A DNA stretch of 42,741 bases from a virus: positions 1 through 42,741 of the IMG/VR virus record IMGVR_UViG_3300049489_000398, one strand, 5' to 3'. Below are positions 1 through 8,500 of the stretch, piece after piece. The notes below the pieces were generated by a model. That model saw only the letters and a list, made by a program, of their open reading frames with translations. It was not told the origin of the DNA and searched no databases. The position numbers and the translations under genes are program-made. The first letter of the stretch is position 1. Every line of letters starts with the position of its first letter.

Positions 1-2
1 CG

Positions 3-1478
3 GACCTGCGCGCCGACGTGCTTGCGTACCTGCGCGACGCGGTCAACTCGCAGGCCCGCATGTTCGAGGGCGACACGCTCGTCTCGCCGCCGGTCAACGC
101 GGTGCGCTACGTCGCGGCGAACAACCGATTCGAGAAGTGGAGCGGGTCTGTCTGGGATCCGCTCAACATCACGGGCAACGTCACGCCCACGCCCCCTGGC
201 GGCTCGACCAATCAGGTCCAGTTCAACGCCGGGAGCGGCAACTTCGGCGGCTCGGCCAACCTCACGTGGGACGGCACGAACAAGCTGCTGAGCATCGAGA
301 GCCGGCCGGCGCTGGTTCATGTCGATGGCCTAAATGTCACCCAGCTCGACGCGCTTGATACCGTCTCCAACTCGAAGAGCCTCGCCTTCTTCCCAGCGTC
401 CGGGCAGCTAGGCGGGGCGGGCACGTCCATCTCGCACCGCATCTTCCACTGGAGCGCGACCCACAATCGCGGCTGGGCGCTCGCCCACAACCATCCCGCC
501 TCCGGCTCCGGCACGGGGGAGATGTTCTTCAACGCGCTTCAGGGCTCGACGTGGCAGGGGTGGAAGAAGCTGTGGCACGAGGGGAACTTCGACCCGGCGA
601 CGAAGCAGGGTGTGCTTGGCTACACGCCGGCCAATCTGGCGGGCGACACCTTCACTGGGCTGGTGATCGGGCGGTCGTCGGGAAGCGCCGACGTGAACAC
701 GGCGAACGACACGGGATCGTTCTCGGCACGAGGATCCTCGACGACGGTTGCGTCGATGACCTTCCATCGGACCGGCGCCTACGCGATAAACATGGGCCTG
801 GGCACCGACAACGTGTTTCGCATCGGCGGCTGGTCGGCCTCCGTCGACTGTTTCCAGATGGACGGCACCGGCAACCTCACGATGCGCGGGAACGTCACCG
901 CCAACGGAGGCTCTTGTCAGGTCGGAGCCAGCGCCGGGTCTCGCACCACGTTCCGCTACGACGGCACCCTGAGTCGCGATGGTGGCGCGTACCAAGGAAT
1001 CGCTACCGACTGGCGCCAGAGCATCTTCGGCACCGGCTCGTATATGTGGGACTGGTGGCGGATGCGCAACGGGGCAGACACCCACACGCTGCACCTCCAA
1101 TGCACGTCGGTGGGCGCCCTGACGATCTCCAACACGCCCTGGACCCTCACGCTGATGGTGCTCGACCAGTCGGGCAACTTCACCGCCACCGGCAACGTAA
1201 CCGCCTACTCTGATGAGAGGCTGAAGGCCAACTTCGCGCCGGCCCACTTGTCGCTTGAGCAGATGCTCTGGGTCCGGCCCGAAGAGTTCGACCGCACCGA
1301 CAACGGGATGCGGCAGGTCGGCGTGCGCGCGCAGGCCCTGCGCCAGATCATCCCGCTCGCCGTCCAGGAAGACGAGAGCGGCATGCTGTCAGTCGACTAC
1401 GGCAAAGCTGCCCTGGTCACTGTCCTCAACCTCGCCCGAGAAGTGGCGATCCTCAAAGCACAGATGGAGGCATCATGA
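3..1478 (+). CDS. Tail fibre / receptor-binding protein with C-terminal S74 chaperone domain (5' partial)
   Basis: The frame is open from the left edge, so the N-terminus is missing; 491 codons are visible. The middle has phage tail-fibre phrases (WHEGNFDPATKQG, GYTPANLAGDTFTG). The last ~95 residues form a Peptidase_S74 intramolecular chaperone starting at SDERLK, with the expected catalytic Ser403 and Lys408 (numbered from base 3), and ending in a leucine-rich helix. In this family the chaperone trimerises the fibre and then cuts itself off. The stop overlaps the next start as ATGA, so translation is probably coupled. The domain call is firm; receptor binding is inferred from the fibre architecture. 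Confidence 0.88.
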   Translation, partial: DLRADVLAYLRDAVNSQARMFEGDTLVSPPVNAVRYVAANNRFEKWSGSVWDPLNITGNVTPTPPGGSTNQVQFNAGSGNFGGSANLTWDGTNKLLSIESRPALVHVDGLNVTQLDALDTVSNSKSLAFFPASGQLGGAGTSISHRIFHWSATHNRGWALAHNHPASGSGTGEMFFNALQGSTWQGWKKLWHEGNFDPATKQGVLGYTPANLAGDTFTGLVIGRSSGSADVNTANDTGSFSARGSSTTVASMTFHRTGAYAINMGLGTDNVFRIGGWSASVDCFQMDGTGNLTMRGNVTANGGSCQVGASAGSRTTFRYDGTLSRDGGAYQGIATDWRQSIFGTGSYMWDWWRMRNGADTHTLHLQCTSVGALTISNTPWTLTLMVLDQSGNFTATGNVTAYSDERLKANFAPAHLSLEQMLWVRPEEFDRTDNGMRQVGVRAQALRQIIPLAVQEDESGMLSVDYGKAALVTVLNLAREVAILKAQMEAS

Positions 1479-1693
1479 ACATCGCGGAACTCAACGCCCT
1501 CGCGGCGGCTATCCTCGCCGGCAAGACGGCGCTCAACGACGCACTGACCGCCGCGCGCGCGGCCGGCGTGCGGGCCAACGTGCAGATGCGCCCCGTGGCC
1601 AACAGCACCCCGTTTACGCCGGGCGCCATGCCCACCACGCCCCAGCTCGAAGTGGACGTAGACGTGGTGCTCCCGCTGCCGCTCGCGGAGTAG
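1475..1693 (+). CDS. Small hypothetical protein, 72 aa
   Basis: The ATG overlaps the fibre stop (ATGA). The protein has an alanine-rich helical N-terminal half and a proline/valine-rich C-terminal half ending VVLPLPLAE. I do not recognise a family. Its position between the fibre and other late genes suggests a fibre-associated or structural role, but nothing in the sequence shows it. Confidence 0.7.
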   Translation: MNIAELNALAAAILAGKTALNDALTAARAAGVRANVQMRPVANSTPFTPGAMPTTPQLEVDVDVVLPLPLAE

Positions 1694-1696
1694 CGC

Positions 1697-2206
1697 ATGA
1701 TCCCTGGCAGCGGCGTCATCGAGATGGCCCAGATGAATCGCGAGCTGAACCAGGGCGCGACGACCGGGCTCAGCTTGAGCGACGGCGACTGCTACCGGAT
1801 GATGGGCTACACGTACTCGATGGCGAACGCCCGCAACCGTGGGCTCGTCACGCCGACGCCTGGGGGCAACGGCAGTCGATTCGTCGGCGCGCCGGCCACG
1901 GCGATCTGCTACCTGACCGTCTACCCCGACGGGCGCATCGAAGTCACCAATGGCACGACGCAGTATTGGTGGAAGGACGCGCTGATCAGCTCGCGCGGCA
2001 ACGGGATGGAGGTCTACGCGGCGGTCGACTACGGCAGCCCGGCGGGCGACCCGTTCTGGACGTGGCTCTCGATCGGCTCCGCCCGGCAGTGGTACATCTC
2101 GGTGGCGAACGGGTTCACCGAGACGAACATCCAGCTCTACTTCAGGAACGGGCAGGTGGCCCAGTCCAGCCCCGGCGGCTGGTATATGTACGCGGAGTCG
2201 TCGTGA
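1697..2206 (+). CDS. Hypothetical late protein, 169 aa
   Basis: The start follows a GGAG ribosome binding site at 1687-1690. The protein is rich in Gly, Tyr, Trp and Thr with alternating hydrophobic residues (YWWKDALI, WTWLSIGS, GGWYMYAESS), as expected of a beta-rich structural or receptor-contacting domain. No transmembrane segment or catalytic motif is visible. It lies directly downstream of the fibre gene, so a tail-associated role is reasonable but inferred. The stop overlaps a GTG start (GTGA). Confidence 0.75.
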   Translation: MIPGSGVIEMAQMNRELNQGATTGLSLSDGDCYRMMGYTYSMANARNRGLVTPTPGGNGSRFVGAPATAICYLTVYPDGRIEVTNGTTQYWWKDALISSRGNGMEVYAAVDYGSPAGDPFWTWLSIGSARQWYISVANGFTETNIQLYFRNGQVAQSSPGGWYMYAESS

Positions 2207-2352
2207 TCTCGAACCTGATCCGGCGCTGGGAGAAGGCCATGAACGTCTCGATCGACGCTTGGTTTGCCGTCGTCCTCTTCGGGCTGATCGTGCTTTGGAG
2301 GTCCAGATCCAGGTGGGTCTCGAAAGACGATCCTCCAACCAAGGACGATTGA
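2203..2352 (+). CDS. Small membrane protein, 49 aa
   Basis: GTG start coupled to the preceding stop (GTGA). One hydrophobic segment (AWFAVVLFGLIVLW) is followed by a basic, polar tail (RSRSRW...PPTKDD), so a single-span protein with a cytoplasmic C-terminus is likely. An internal ATG at 2239 preceded by GAGAAGG is an alternative start giving 37 residues. The function is unknown; small single-span proteins in late regions can belong to lysis or virion assembly. Confidence 0.5.
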   Translation: MISNLIRRWEKAMNVSIDAWFAVVLFGLIVLWRSRSRWVSKDDPPTKDD

Positions 2353-2360
2353 GGTAGTCT
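2334..2360 (+). promoter_or_regulatory. Promoter-like element A, TCCAACC-N14-TAGTCT
   Basis: TCCAACC at 2334-2340 and TAGTCT at 2355-2360 are separated by exactly 14 bases. The same arrangement occurs at 5529-5555 (+) and 22143-22169 (-). It lies 34 bases upstream of the next start, where a promoter would sit. It is a poor match to sigma-70, so the call rests on recurrence. Confidence 0.4.
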
Positions 2361-2393
2361 CATGGTGCTTTGCCTATACCACTGGAGATCAAC

Positions 2394-2528
2394 ATGGAAG
2401 TTGCCGTCGTAGTCGTCGCCGTCGTCGCGTTCGCTGCCGTCGTGTACTTCGTGACCGCCCGCAGCCGCAAGGCCGGCAAGGGTTCTGGCTCGAAGCCGTC
2501 GAGCGGCAGCTCGAACGTGATCAAGTAG
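2394..2528 (+). CDS. Small single-span membrane protein, 44 aa
   Basis: ATG with GGAG at 2384-2387 at good spacing. The protein starts MEVAVVVVAVVAFAAVVYFV, a strong N-terminal transmembrane helix, followed by a basic Ser/Lys/Gly tail ending SSNVIK. It is encoded directly after promoter-like element A. No family is recognised. Such proteins can be holin-like or virion membrane components; the sequence does not decide. Confidence 0.6.
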   Translation: MEVAVVVVAVVAFAAVVYFVTARSRKAGKGSGSKPSSGSSNVIK

Positions 2529-2553
2529 CACTCGAACCTCAGGAGGGAGGATC

Positions 2554-2748
2554 ATGGACCTGAACCAAGTCGTCACGATCACGGCGCCAGCGGGGGTCTT
2601 CACGACCGCGCTGGCCGGCATGCGCAAGCTGCCAATCGAGCATGCGCTCGACGCCTACCAGCTTCTCGAACACCTGCTGGGCGCCGAGTTCCAGAAGTTG
2701 AACGCGCCGCTCCCCGTGGCGGACAAGCACGAGGCGGTGGCGGAGTGA
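2554..2748 (+). CDS. Hypothetical protein, 64 aa
   Basis: It has a strong ribosome binding site (AGGAGGGAGG) before the ATG. The predicted protein is mostly helical (LPIEHALDAYQLLEHLLGAEFQKLN). The stop overlaps the GTG start of the following GNAT-like gene. No known domain is recognised; close coupling suggests it belongs with the virion protein block. Confidence 0.7.
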   Translation: MDLNQVVTITAPAGVFTTALAGMRKLPIEHALDAYQLLEHLLGAEFQKLNAPLPVADKHEAVAE

Positions 2749-3164
2749 GTCTTGTCCTCGGACAGGACGCACGAGTCAGTGAATGGGTGGCCGAGCGGAG
2801 CGGGACAACCGCACCGCCGACGGTCGCCACGATAGGGTGGGAGCGCGATGGCCGGCTGACTGCGGGCATCTACTTCGACACGATGGGCTCGAACAACGTG
2901 TTCGCGCACATCGCGTCCGAGGGGCTGATGCCTTGGCAGCTCCTGGCCGCCGCGATGGGCTACGCCTACGACCAGCTCAAGCTGGACCGGGTGACGCTCA
3001 TGGTGGACGACGACAACGAGGCGTGCTTGAGCTTCGTTCGGGCGCTTGGGGCGGAGCACGAAGCCACCCTGGAGCGAGCAAGGAAGGGCGGGGACGTTGA
3101 GTTGTTTGTCCTCTGGCGCACGAACAAGTTCTGGACCAAGCTATGCGAGACTGGCCGCTACTGA
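2745..3164 (+). CDS. GNAT-like acyltransferase-fold protein (T7 gp13-like position)
   Basis: 139 residues, GTG start within GTGA. The C-terminal half has a GNAT-like pattern: a beta-strand (RVTLMVDDDNEACLSFV) followed by the helix typical of the acyl-CoA region (FVRALGAEHEATLER) and a closing strand (VELFVLWRTN). In T7-like phages a small acetyltransferase-like protein, gp13, precedes ejection proteins gp14-16; here the same order holds (two internal proteins and a giant transglycosylase protein follow). The fold is a moderate call and the gp13 analogy is inference. It overlaps the next gene by 22 bases. Confidence 0.6.
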   Translation: MSLVLGQDARVSEWVAERSGTTAPPTVATIGWERDGRLTAGIYFDTMGSNNVFAHIASEGLMPWQLLAAAMGYAYDQLKLDRVTLMVDDDNEACLSFVRALGAEHEATLERARKGGDVELFVLWRTNKFWTKLCETGRY

Positions 3165-4249
3165 TCTTCACCTTCTGGCTCGACCTCGTCGGCGCCAAGC
3201 GCACGCGCGCGGCCAAGTCCTCGAAGGCGCCCGCCGTCGACCCGATGGCCACCTGGGCAGCGCACAAGCAGGCCGAGATCGGCCAGGAGTCGCTGCGCTT
3301 CGCCCAGCAGCAGTACGCCGACCAGAAGGCCGAGTCCGAGAGCATGCGCCCGATGATCGAGCGCCTGACCCAGGGCCAGATCGACCTGAACGACCTGTCG
3401 ATCAAGCAGGCGACCGAGGCCGAGCAGCACTACAACTCCACCTTCAAGCCGCTGGAGACCCGCTTCGCTGCGGACGCGGCCGTCGCCGGCAACCAGTCCG
3501 AGCAAGACGCCGCCGCTGCGCGCGCCGGGGTAGATGTCCAGCGCGAGATCGACAACCAGTTCGCCGCGCGCGGCCGGGAGATGGCCTCGATGGGGGTTCG
3601 CCCCGACTCCGGCGCCGGCATGGACCGCGCGTCGAGCATCCGCGCCGCTGCCGCCAAGGTGGGCGCTCAGACCGGCGCCGCCGCGATGGAGCGCGCGCGT
3701 GGCGACCAGATGCGCCAGAACGCCGTGTCGATCGGCCGTGGAATCGCCGGGCACTCGCTCGCCGCCACCGGGGTCGGCACCTCGACCGCAGGCGCGGCGG
3801 CCAACATCGGCCAGACCAACTTCAACATGAACGAGCGGGCCGGCGGAGCCCTGATGTCCGGGTACGGGCAGGCCACGAACCAGATCGGCCAGTCGGCCCA
3901 GACCTTCCTGAACGTCAACGGCGCGAACATGGCGACGTGGCAGGCCAACCAGCAGGGCAAAAGTCAGCTCATGGGTGCACTCGGTGGCGCGGCCGGCATG
4001 GCCCTGGGCGGCGGCTTCGGCACCGCCCTGGGCGGATCGCTCTTCGGGAAGCCGCCAGCAGTCCCCTCTGACCGCCGCCTGAAGCGCAACATCAAGGTGG
4101 TCGGCATGACCCAGGGCGGGAACTTCATCTACTCCTACGAGTACGTGTGGGGCGAGCCCGGCCGTGGCGTGATGGCAGATGAGGTGCCCGAGGCGGCCGT
4201 GACCGGCGCGTTCGGGTTCAAGAAGGTCGACTACTCGATGGTGGCGTAA
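3143..4249 (+). CDS. Internal virion (ejection) protein with terminal S74-like motif
   Basis: 368 residues. The body is long amphipathic helix rich in Gln, Ala and Glu (AHKQAEIGQESLRFAQQQYA), followed by an Ala/Gly-rich section (LMGALGGAAGMALGGGFG) typical of membrane-active ejection proteins. The last ~60 residues open with SDRRLK (Ser309, Lys314), the S74 chaperone signature, but the domain is short, so self-cleavage is uncertain. Its place before another helical protein and the transglycosylase giant fits the gp14-like member of an ejectosome. The ATG at 3143 lies inside the preceding gene. Confidence 0.7.
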   Translation: MRDWPLLIFTFWLDLVGAKRTRAAKSSKAPAVDPMATWAAHKQAEIGQESLRFAQQQYADQKAESESMRPMIERLTQGQIDLNDLSIKQATEAEQHYNSTFKPLETRFAADAAVAGNQSEQDAAAARAGVDVQREIDNQFAARGREMASMGVRPDSGAGMDRASSIRAAAAKVGAQTGAAAMERARGDQMRQNAVSIGRGIAGHSLAATGVGTSTAGAAANIGQTNFNMNERAGGALMSGYGQATNQIGQSAQTFLNVNGANMATWQANQQGKSQLMGALGGAAGMALGGGFGTALGGSLFGKPPAVPSDRRLKRNIKVVGMTQGGNFIYSYEYVWGEPGRGVMADEVPEAAVTGAFGFKKVDYSMVA

Positions 4250-5523
4250 TGAGCTTCGGAGCATTCATCGGCGGGCTGACCCAGGGCTATCAGGTCGGGC
4301 AGAACCTTCAGGACCAGAAGCAGCGACGCGAGATCGAGGCGATCAAGCTCAAGCAGCTCCAGGACGAGGCCAAGCTGACCGAGGATGAGGGCGGCCTGAA
4401 CGTCGAGGCGGCAAAGCGCCTGGGAGCCACTGGAGCGCCCCAGGACGAGATCCCGGGCATGGCCCCTGATGGTAGCGTCACCGTGCAGGCGACGGAGGCT
4501 CCTGTGGCCTCTGCTGGCGTCCAGCCGGCCGTTGGCCTGCCCGCCGGAGTCCCGGGCCAGGGTGCGATGCGCCCCTCCGCGATGGAAGCCGGCGGCGCCA
4601 CCCAGCCCCAGCCCGGCGCCGAGCAGGCGGCCGGCGGCCTGACCGCCAAGCTGCCAGAGATGGTGGTGCGCCCGAAGCCGGACCCAGCCAAGCGCACCTC
4701 GGACTTCTTCAAGGCCCGCGTCGACGTGGCGATGGAGAAGGGCGACCACCGCCTCATCAAGCGCGCCACCGAGGACTACGCGAACCACCTCGTGAAGCAG
4801 TCCCAGGTGCTCGACACCGAGTACAAGGAGCGCACGCGCGCCGCCGAGGAGGCGCTGCGCACGGGCAAGACGCAGGCCGAGGTCAAGCAGCTCGCGATGG
4901 ACGCCCAGCGCAACCAGATCACCGCGATGGGCACGGTCCTGTGGCTCTACGAGAACGGCTTCACCAGCAAGGCTGTCGAGGCGAGTCGCCACGCCGGCCT
5001 GGGCGGCGAAGGCTGGGAGCTAAAGGAGTTCCGCCCAGGGAAGGATGGCGTGATCGAGGTGGTGGGCGCCGACGGCAAGGTCGCCATGAGCTTCACCCCG
5101 GAGCAGGCCCGCGCCGTGCGCGCGCAGTCGGGCATCGCGACGCCCAAGTCCCAGAACGTGATCCTGGCCGAGGGCGCGGAGATGCGGACCCCCGACGGCA
5201 AGCTCGTGGCGGAGAACAAGAAGGATCCGCGCCAGAGCCCCGATCAAACGCTCCAGCGCCAAAACCAATCCACCTCGATCCTCGGCACCCGCTATGGCAC
5301 CAAGGACGGGATGGGCAACATCATGATCTCGCCCGAGAAGCGCGAGCAGCACGATGCCGTCCTGCTGCGCGCGCACGAGCTGATTCGTGCCGGCGCAGAC
5401 GCCTCGCCAGCTATCGCCCAGGCGGAGCGCGAGTTCAAGAGTAAGGCGCCCGCCGCCGCCCCTGCTGCTGGCGCCGCGCCGGCCCCAGCCGTTGCCGACG
5501 CCCGAAAGAAGCTGGGCTACTAG
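4249..5523 (+). CDS. Internal virion (ejection) protein, coiled-coil
   Basis: 424 residues; the start overlaps the preceding stop by one base (TAATG). The N-terminus MSFGAFIGGLTQGYQVGQNL is followed by a charged coiled coil (QDQKQRREIEAIKLKQLQDE), a Pro/Ala/Gly linker (residues ~65-135) and a second helical region. The C-terminus is Ala/Pro-rich. It has no catalytic motif. The long helical architecture and position between the S74-tagged protein and the giant protein suggest a gp15-like ejection component; this is inference from order. Confidence 0.65.
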   Translation: MSFGAFIGGLTQGYQVGQNLQDQKQRREIEAIKLKQLQDEAKLTEDEGGLNVEAAKRLGATGAPQDEIPGMAPDGSVTVQATEAPVASAGVQPAVGLPAGVPGQGAMRPSAMEAGGATQPQPGAEQAAGGLTAKLPEMVVRPKPDPAKRTSDFFKARVDVAMEKGDHRLIKRATEDYANHLVKQSQVLDTEYKERTRAAEEALRTGKTQAEVKQLAMDAQRNQITAMGTVLWLYENGFTSKAVEASRHAGLGGEGWELKEFRPGKDGVIEVVGADGKVAMSFTPEQARAVRAQSGIATPKSQNVILAEGAEMRTPDGKLVAENKKDPRQSPDQTLQRQNQSTSILGTRYGTKDGMGNIMISPEKREQHDAVLLRAHELIRAGADASPAIAQAEREFKSKAPAAAPAAGAAPAPAVADARKKLGY

Positions 5524-5528
5524 GCTCC

Positions 5529-5555
5529 TCCAACCAGTAGTCCTGGCAGTAGTAT
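5529..5555 (+). promoter_or_regulatory. Promoter-like element B, TCCAACC-N14-TAGTAT, before the giant gene
   Basis: TCCAACC at 5529-5535 and TAGTAT at 5550-5555 with the same 14-base spacing as element A. It occupies the only gap in this late block (5524-5581), 26 bases before the giant gene's start, with GGAGG between them. The location strongly suggests a promoter dedicated to the giant gene. Confidence 0.45.
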
Positions 5556-5581
5556 GGGCCGCTCTCATTGGAGGTGGCCTG

Positions 5582-8500
5582 ATGGACTTCTGGGACAAGC
5601 TCGCGAACCCCAACGCCAAGACCGAGGCGGAGGCCGCTCCCGGCACGCCTAAGCCGAAGACGGAGGGTCGCGACTGGCTCGACGAGGTGATCGACCGGCA
5701 GGGGCTTGGAGACCAGCGCGACTTTGTCCGTTCCGTCTTCGCCCAGGAATCCAGCTCCGGCAAGGCTGACACCTCGAAGCCCAACGACAAGGGCGCGCGC
5801 GGGCCAATGCAGGTCAAGGAGATCGCGTTCCGCGACATGCAGCAGCGCGGCTACATCCCCAAGGACTACCGCTGGGACAACCCAGAGCACTCGGCCGAGG
5901 CCGGCGTCGCCTACCTCAAGCACGGCATCAAGACGCACGGCGGCGACACCCGCAAGGCGGCGGCCTTCTACTTCGGCGGCCCCGATGCCGTCCGCAAGGA
6001 TGGCACGATCGAGATGGACCGCAGCGACGGCAAGACGACCGTGCGCGAGTACATCGACAAGACCCACTCCCGCATGAAGTCCGGCACGCCGCGCGCGGAG
6101 AAGACCGCCGCCGGCAACATCCCGAAGTGGAACGACGTGATCCAGAGCAAGGAGTACCTTGCCCTGACCGCCGACGAGCGCGAGCAGATGCGCGTGGCGT
6201 ACCGCGACGAGGCGCTGCCCAAGGTGGTCCCCGCCGAAGAGCTTGACTCCGTGCGCGCGGACTTCGAGCAGCGCACGAGCATGAACCGCACCTGGGGCGA
6301 GGCCGCGAAGGACATCGCCGTGTCGGCCGCGTCCGGCGCGGGCGGGCTGGTCGAGGGCGTGGGCACGCTGACCGGGCTGGTGACCGGCAACATGGACAAC
6401 CCGATCCGCGAGGCCGGCACCCGGGCGCGCGAGTTCTGGAGCGACGAGAAGTCCCGCCAGCTCCAGAACAAGGAGTCCGCGCGGGGCGCCGAGATCGCTC
6501 GCGCGGACGGTGAGCTGGAGAAGGGGTGGGCCGCCATCAAGGCGACCGCCGTCGATCCCGCGCTGCTGTCGAGCTTCTTCGCCGAGCAGGCCCCCATGAT
6601 GGTCCCAAGCGCCGGAGTCGGGCGCGGCGTGATGGCGGCCACCGCCCGGTTCGCGCCGGCCGCCGCCGCCAAGGCCGGCACGGCCGCCGCCGTCGGCGTG
6701 GGCAGTGCTCTCCAGGGCTCGGACGTGGCCGGGAACACCTACGACGACATCGAGAAGTTCATGGTGCAGAACGGCTCCACGCCCGAAGAGGCGCGCGCGA
6801 AGGCGCTGGAGCTGGCGCGCTACGCCGGGGCGATCGGCACGGCGGCAAGCGCGGCGACCACGATGATCCCGGGCGGTCGCGAGATCGAGAAGCTGCTGGC
6901 CGGCAGCGCAACCAACGTGGCGAAGGCTGGCGTCCAGGAGGGCACTGAAGAGGGCACCGGCAAGCTCGCGTCCAACGCCGCCGTTCAGCAGGTCGACCCG
7001 AGCCGTAAGCTCTCCGAGGGCGTGGGCGAGGCGACCGGCCTGGGGGCGCTCGGCGGCCTGGGCATGGGCGCTCCGTCCGGCGGCATCAACTCGATGGCCG
7101 AGCGGTCCAGCAAGCTGCGCGAGGTGGCCAAGCGGCTGCGCGGCGAGCCCGTGGACGCTGGCGCCGTGGTCGACAACCCGACCGAGGGCGCCCAGGTTCC
7201 CGCCCTGGCGCCGCGCGGCGTGGCCGGCGCGCCGATCCCCGACGACACGGGCATTGTGACGCGCGAGACGCGCGAGAAGGTCAACGTCACCCCCGACATG
7301 GTGCTCGACAAGGGCGACGCCGGTCAGGGCAACCGCCCCGCGCTGCCGCCCCCGGGCGGGACCGGCGGCACGCCGACCCAGAGCGAGATCCGTGTCGACA
7401 GCGCCGGCAACGCGGCGAAGGTCCAGGTCGACCGCACCGTCCGCCAGATCGGCAACGAGCCCGGCCTGACCGGCGGGATGCGCGTCGACAGCGCGGGCAA
7501 CGTCTCGATGGAGACCGGCCCGCAGGCGATGGAAGCTGAGCAGGAGCGGCTGCGCCGCGAAGACCTGGGCATCTCCCCGGTCAGCGTGCCGGCCAAGCCC
7601 GCAATCCCGAAGAAGGTGCGCTCGAAGACCAAGTCGCTGCGCAGCGAGTACAGCGCCAATCAGGCGCTCGCCGACCGCGCCGCGCCGGGCTGGAAGAGCC
7701 CGACTGGCAAGACCATCGAGGAGGTGCTGCGCGCGCGGCCCCGCTCCAACGAAGAGCCCAAGCCCACGCCGCAGCGCAAGAAGCTGTTCGGCCTGTTCTC
7801 CAAACGTGGCATCACCAAGTCCAAGGGCGGCACCTACGTGGCGCCCGAGCAGGGCACCGACCCCAACTTCAAGCGGTGGTTCGGTGGCAGCAAGACCAAG
7901 CAGGGCGCGGCGCCCCAGGTCTACTTCCACGGCACGGCCGCCGACATCGAGTCGTTCCGGCCGCAGCAGGCCGGCGCGATCTTCCTGTCGCCCAACCCGG
8001 ACTTCGCGGCCAGCTTCGCCCACGCATCGCTGGAGCACGTGAAGAAGAACCTGCCGAAGCTCGCGCCCGAGGTGATGGCCAAGGTCGACGAGCGCGCGCG
8101 GGAGATGGTGCGCCAGAACTACGAGGCGCAGGATGTCGACGAGGAGACGCTGAAATACTACCTCGACAACGTCCGCATGACCGACGAGTGGCTGTACGCC
8201 TCGATGGACGCTCTCGACAGCGGCCCCAACATCCTGCCCGTGTTCGTGCGCGCCGAGCGCCCGTTCGACGGTTCGAACCCCGAGCACGCTGCGCGAGTGG
8301 CACGTCATCTTTCCGCAGGGAAAGGTGTCTTCACGTTGCAGAGCAACCAGTGGACCGAGGACGATCTGATCGAGTCGCTCGACCGTGGCGACTGGACCGT
8401 GCTCGAATCGCCCGAGGTGCAGGCGGCGATCAAGGCGCTGGGCCACGACAGCTTCTACGTGACCGAGGGCGGCCAGAAGAACCTCGCCGTCTACAACCCG

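Noticed and set aside
1205-1225. CTGATGAGAGG on the plus strand, resembling a hammerhead core
   Set aside because: It encodes the SDERLK motif of the S74 domain, and no GAAA core or matching stems surround it.
5387-5581. Upstream extension of the giant protein in the same frame
   Set aside because: That part overlaps the preceding gene and reads as Arg/Pro-rich shadow; the ATG at 5582 has a strong ribosome binding site and leads straight into the transglycosylase domain.
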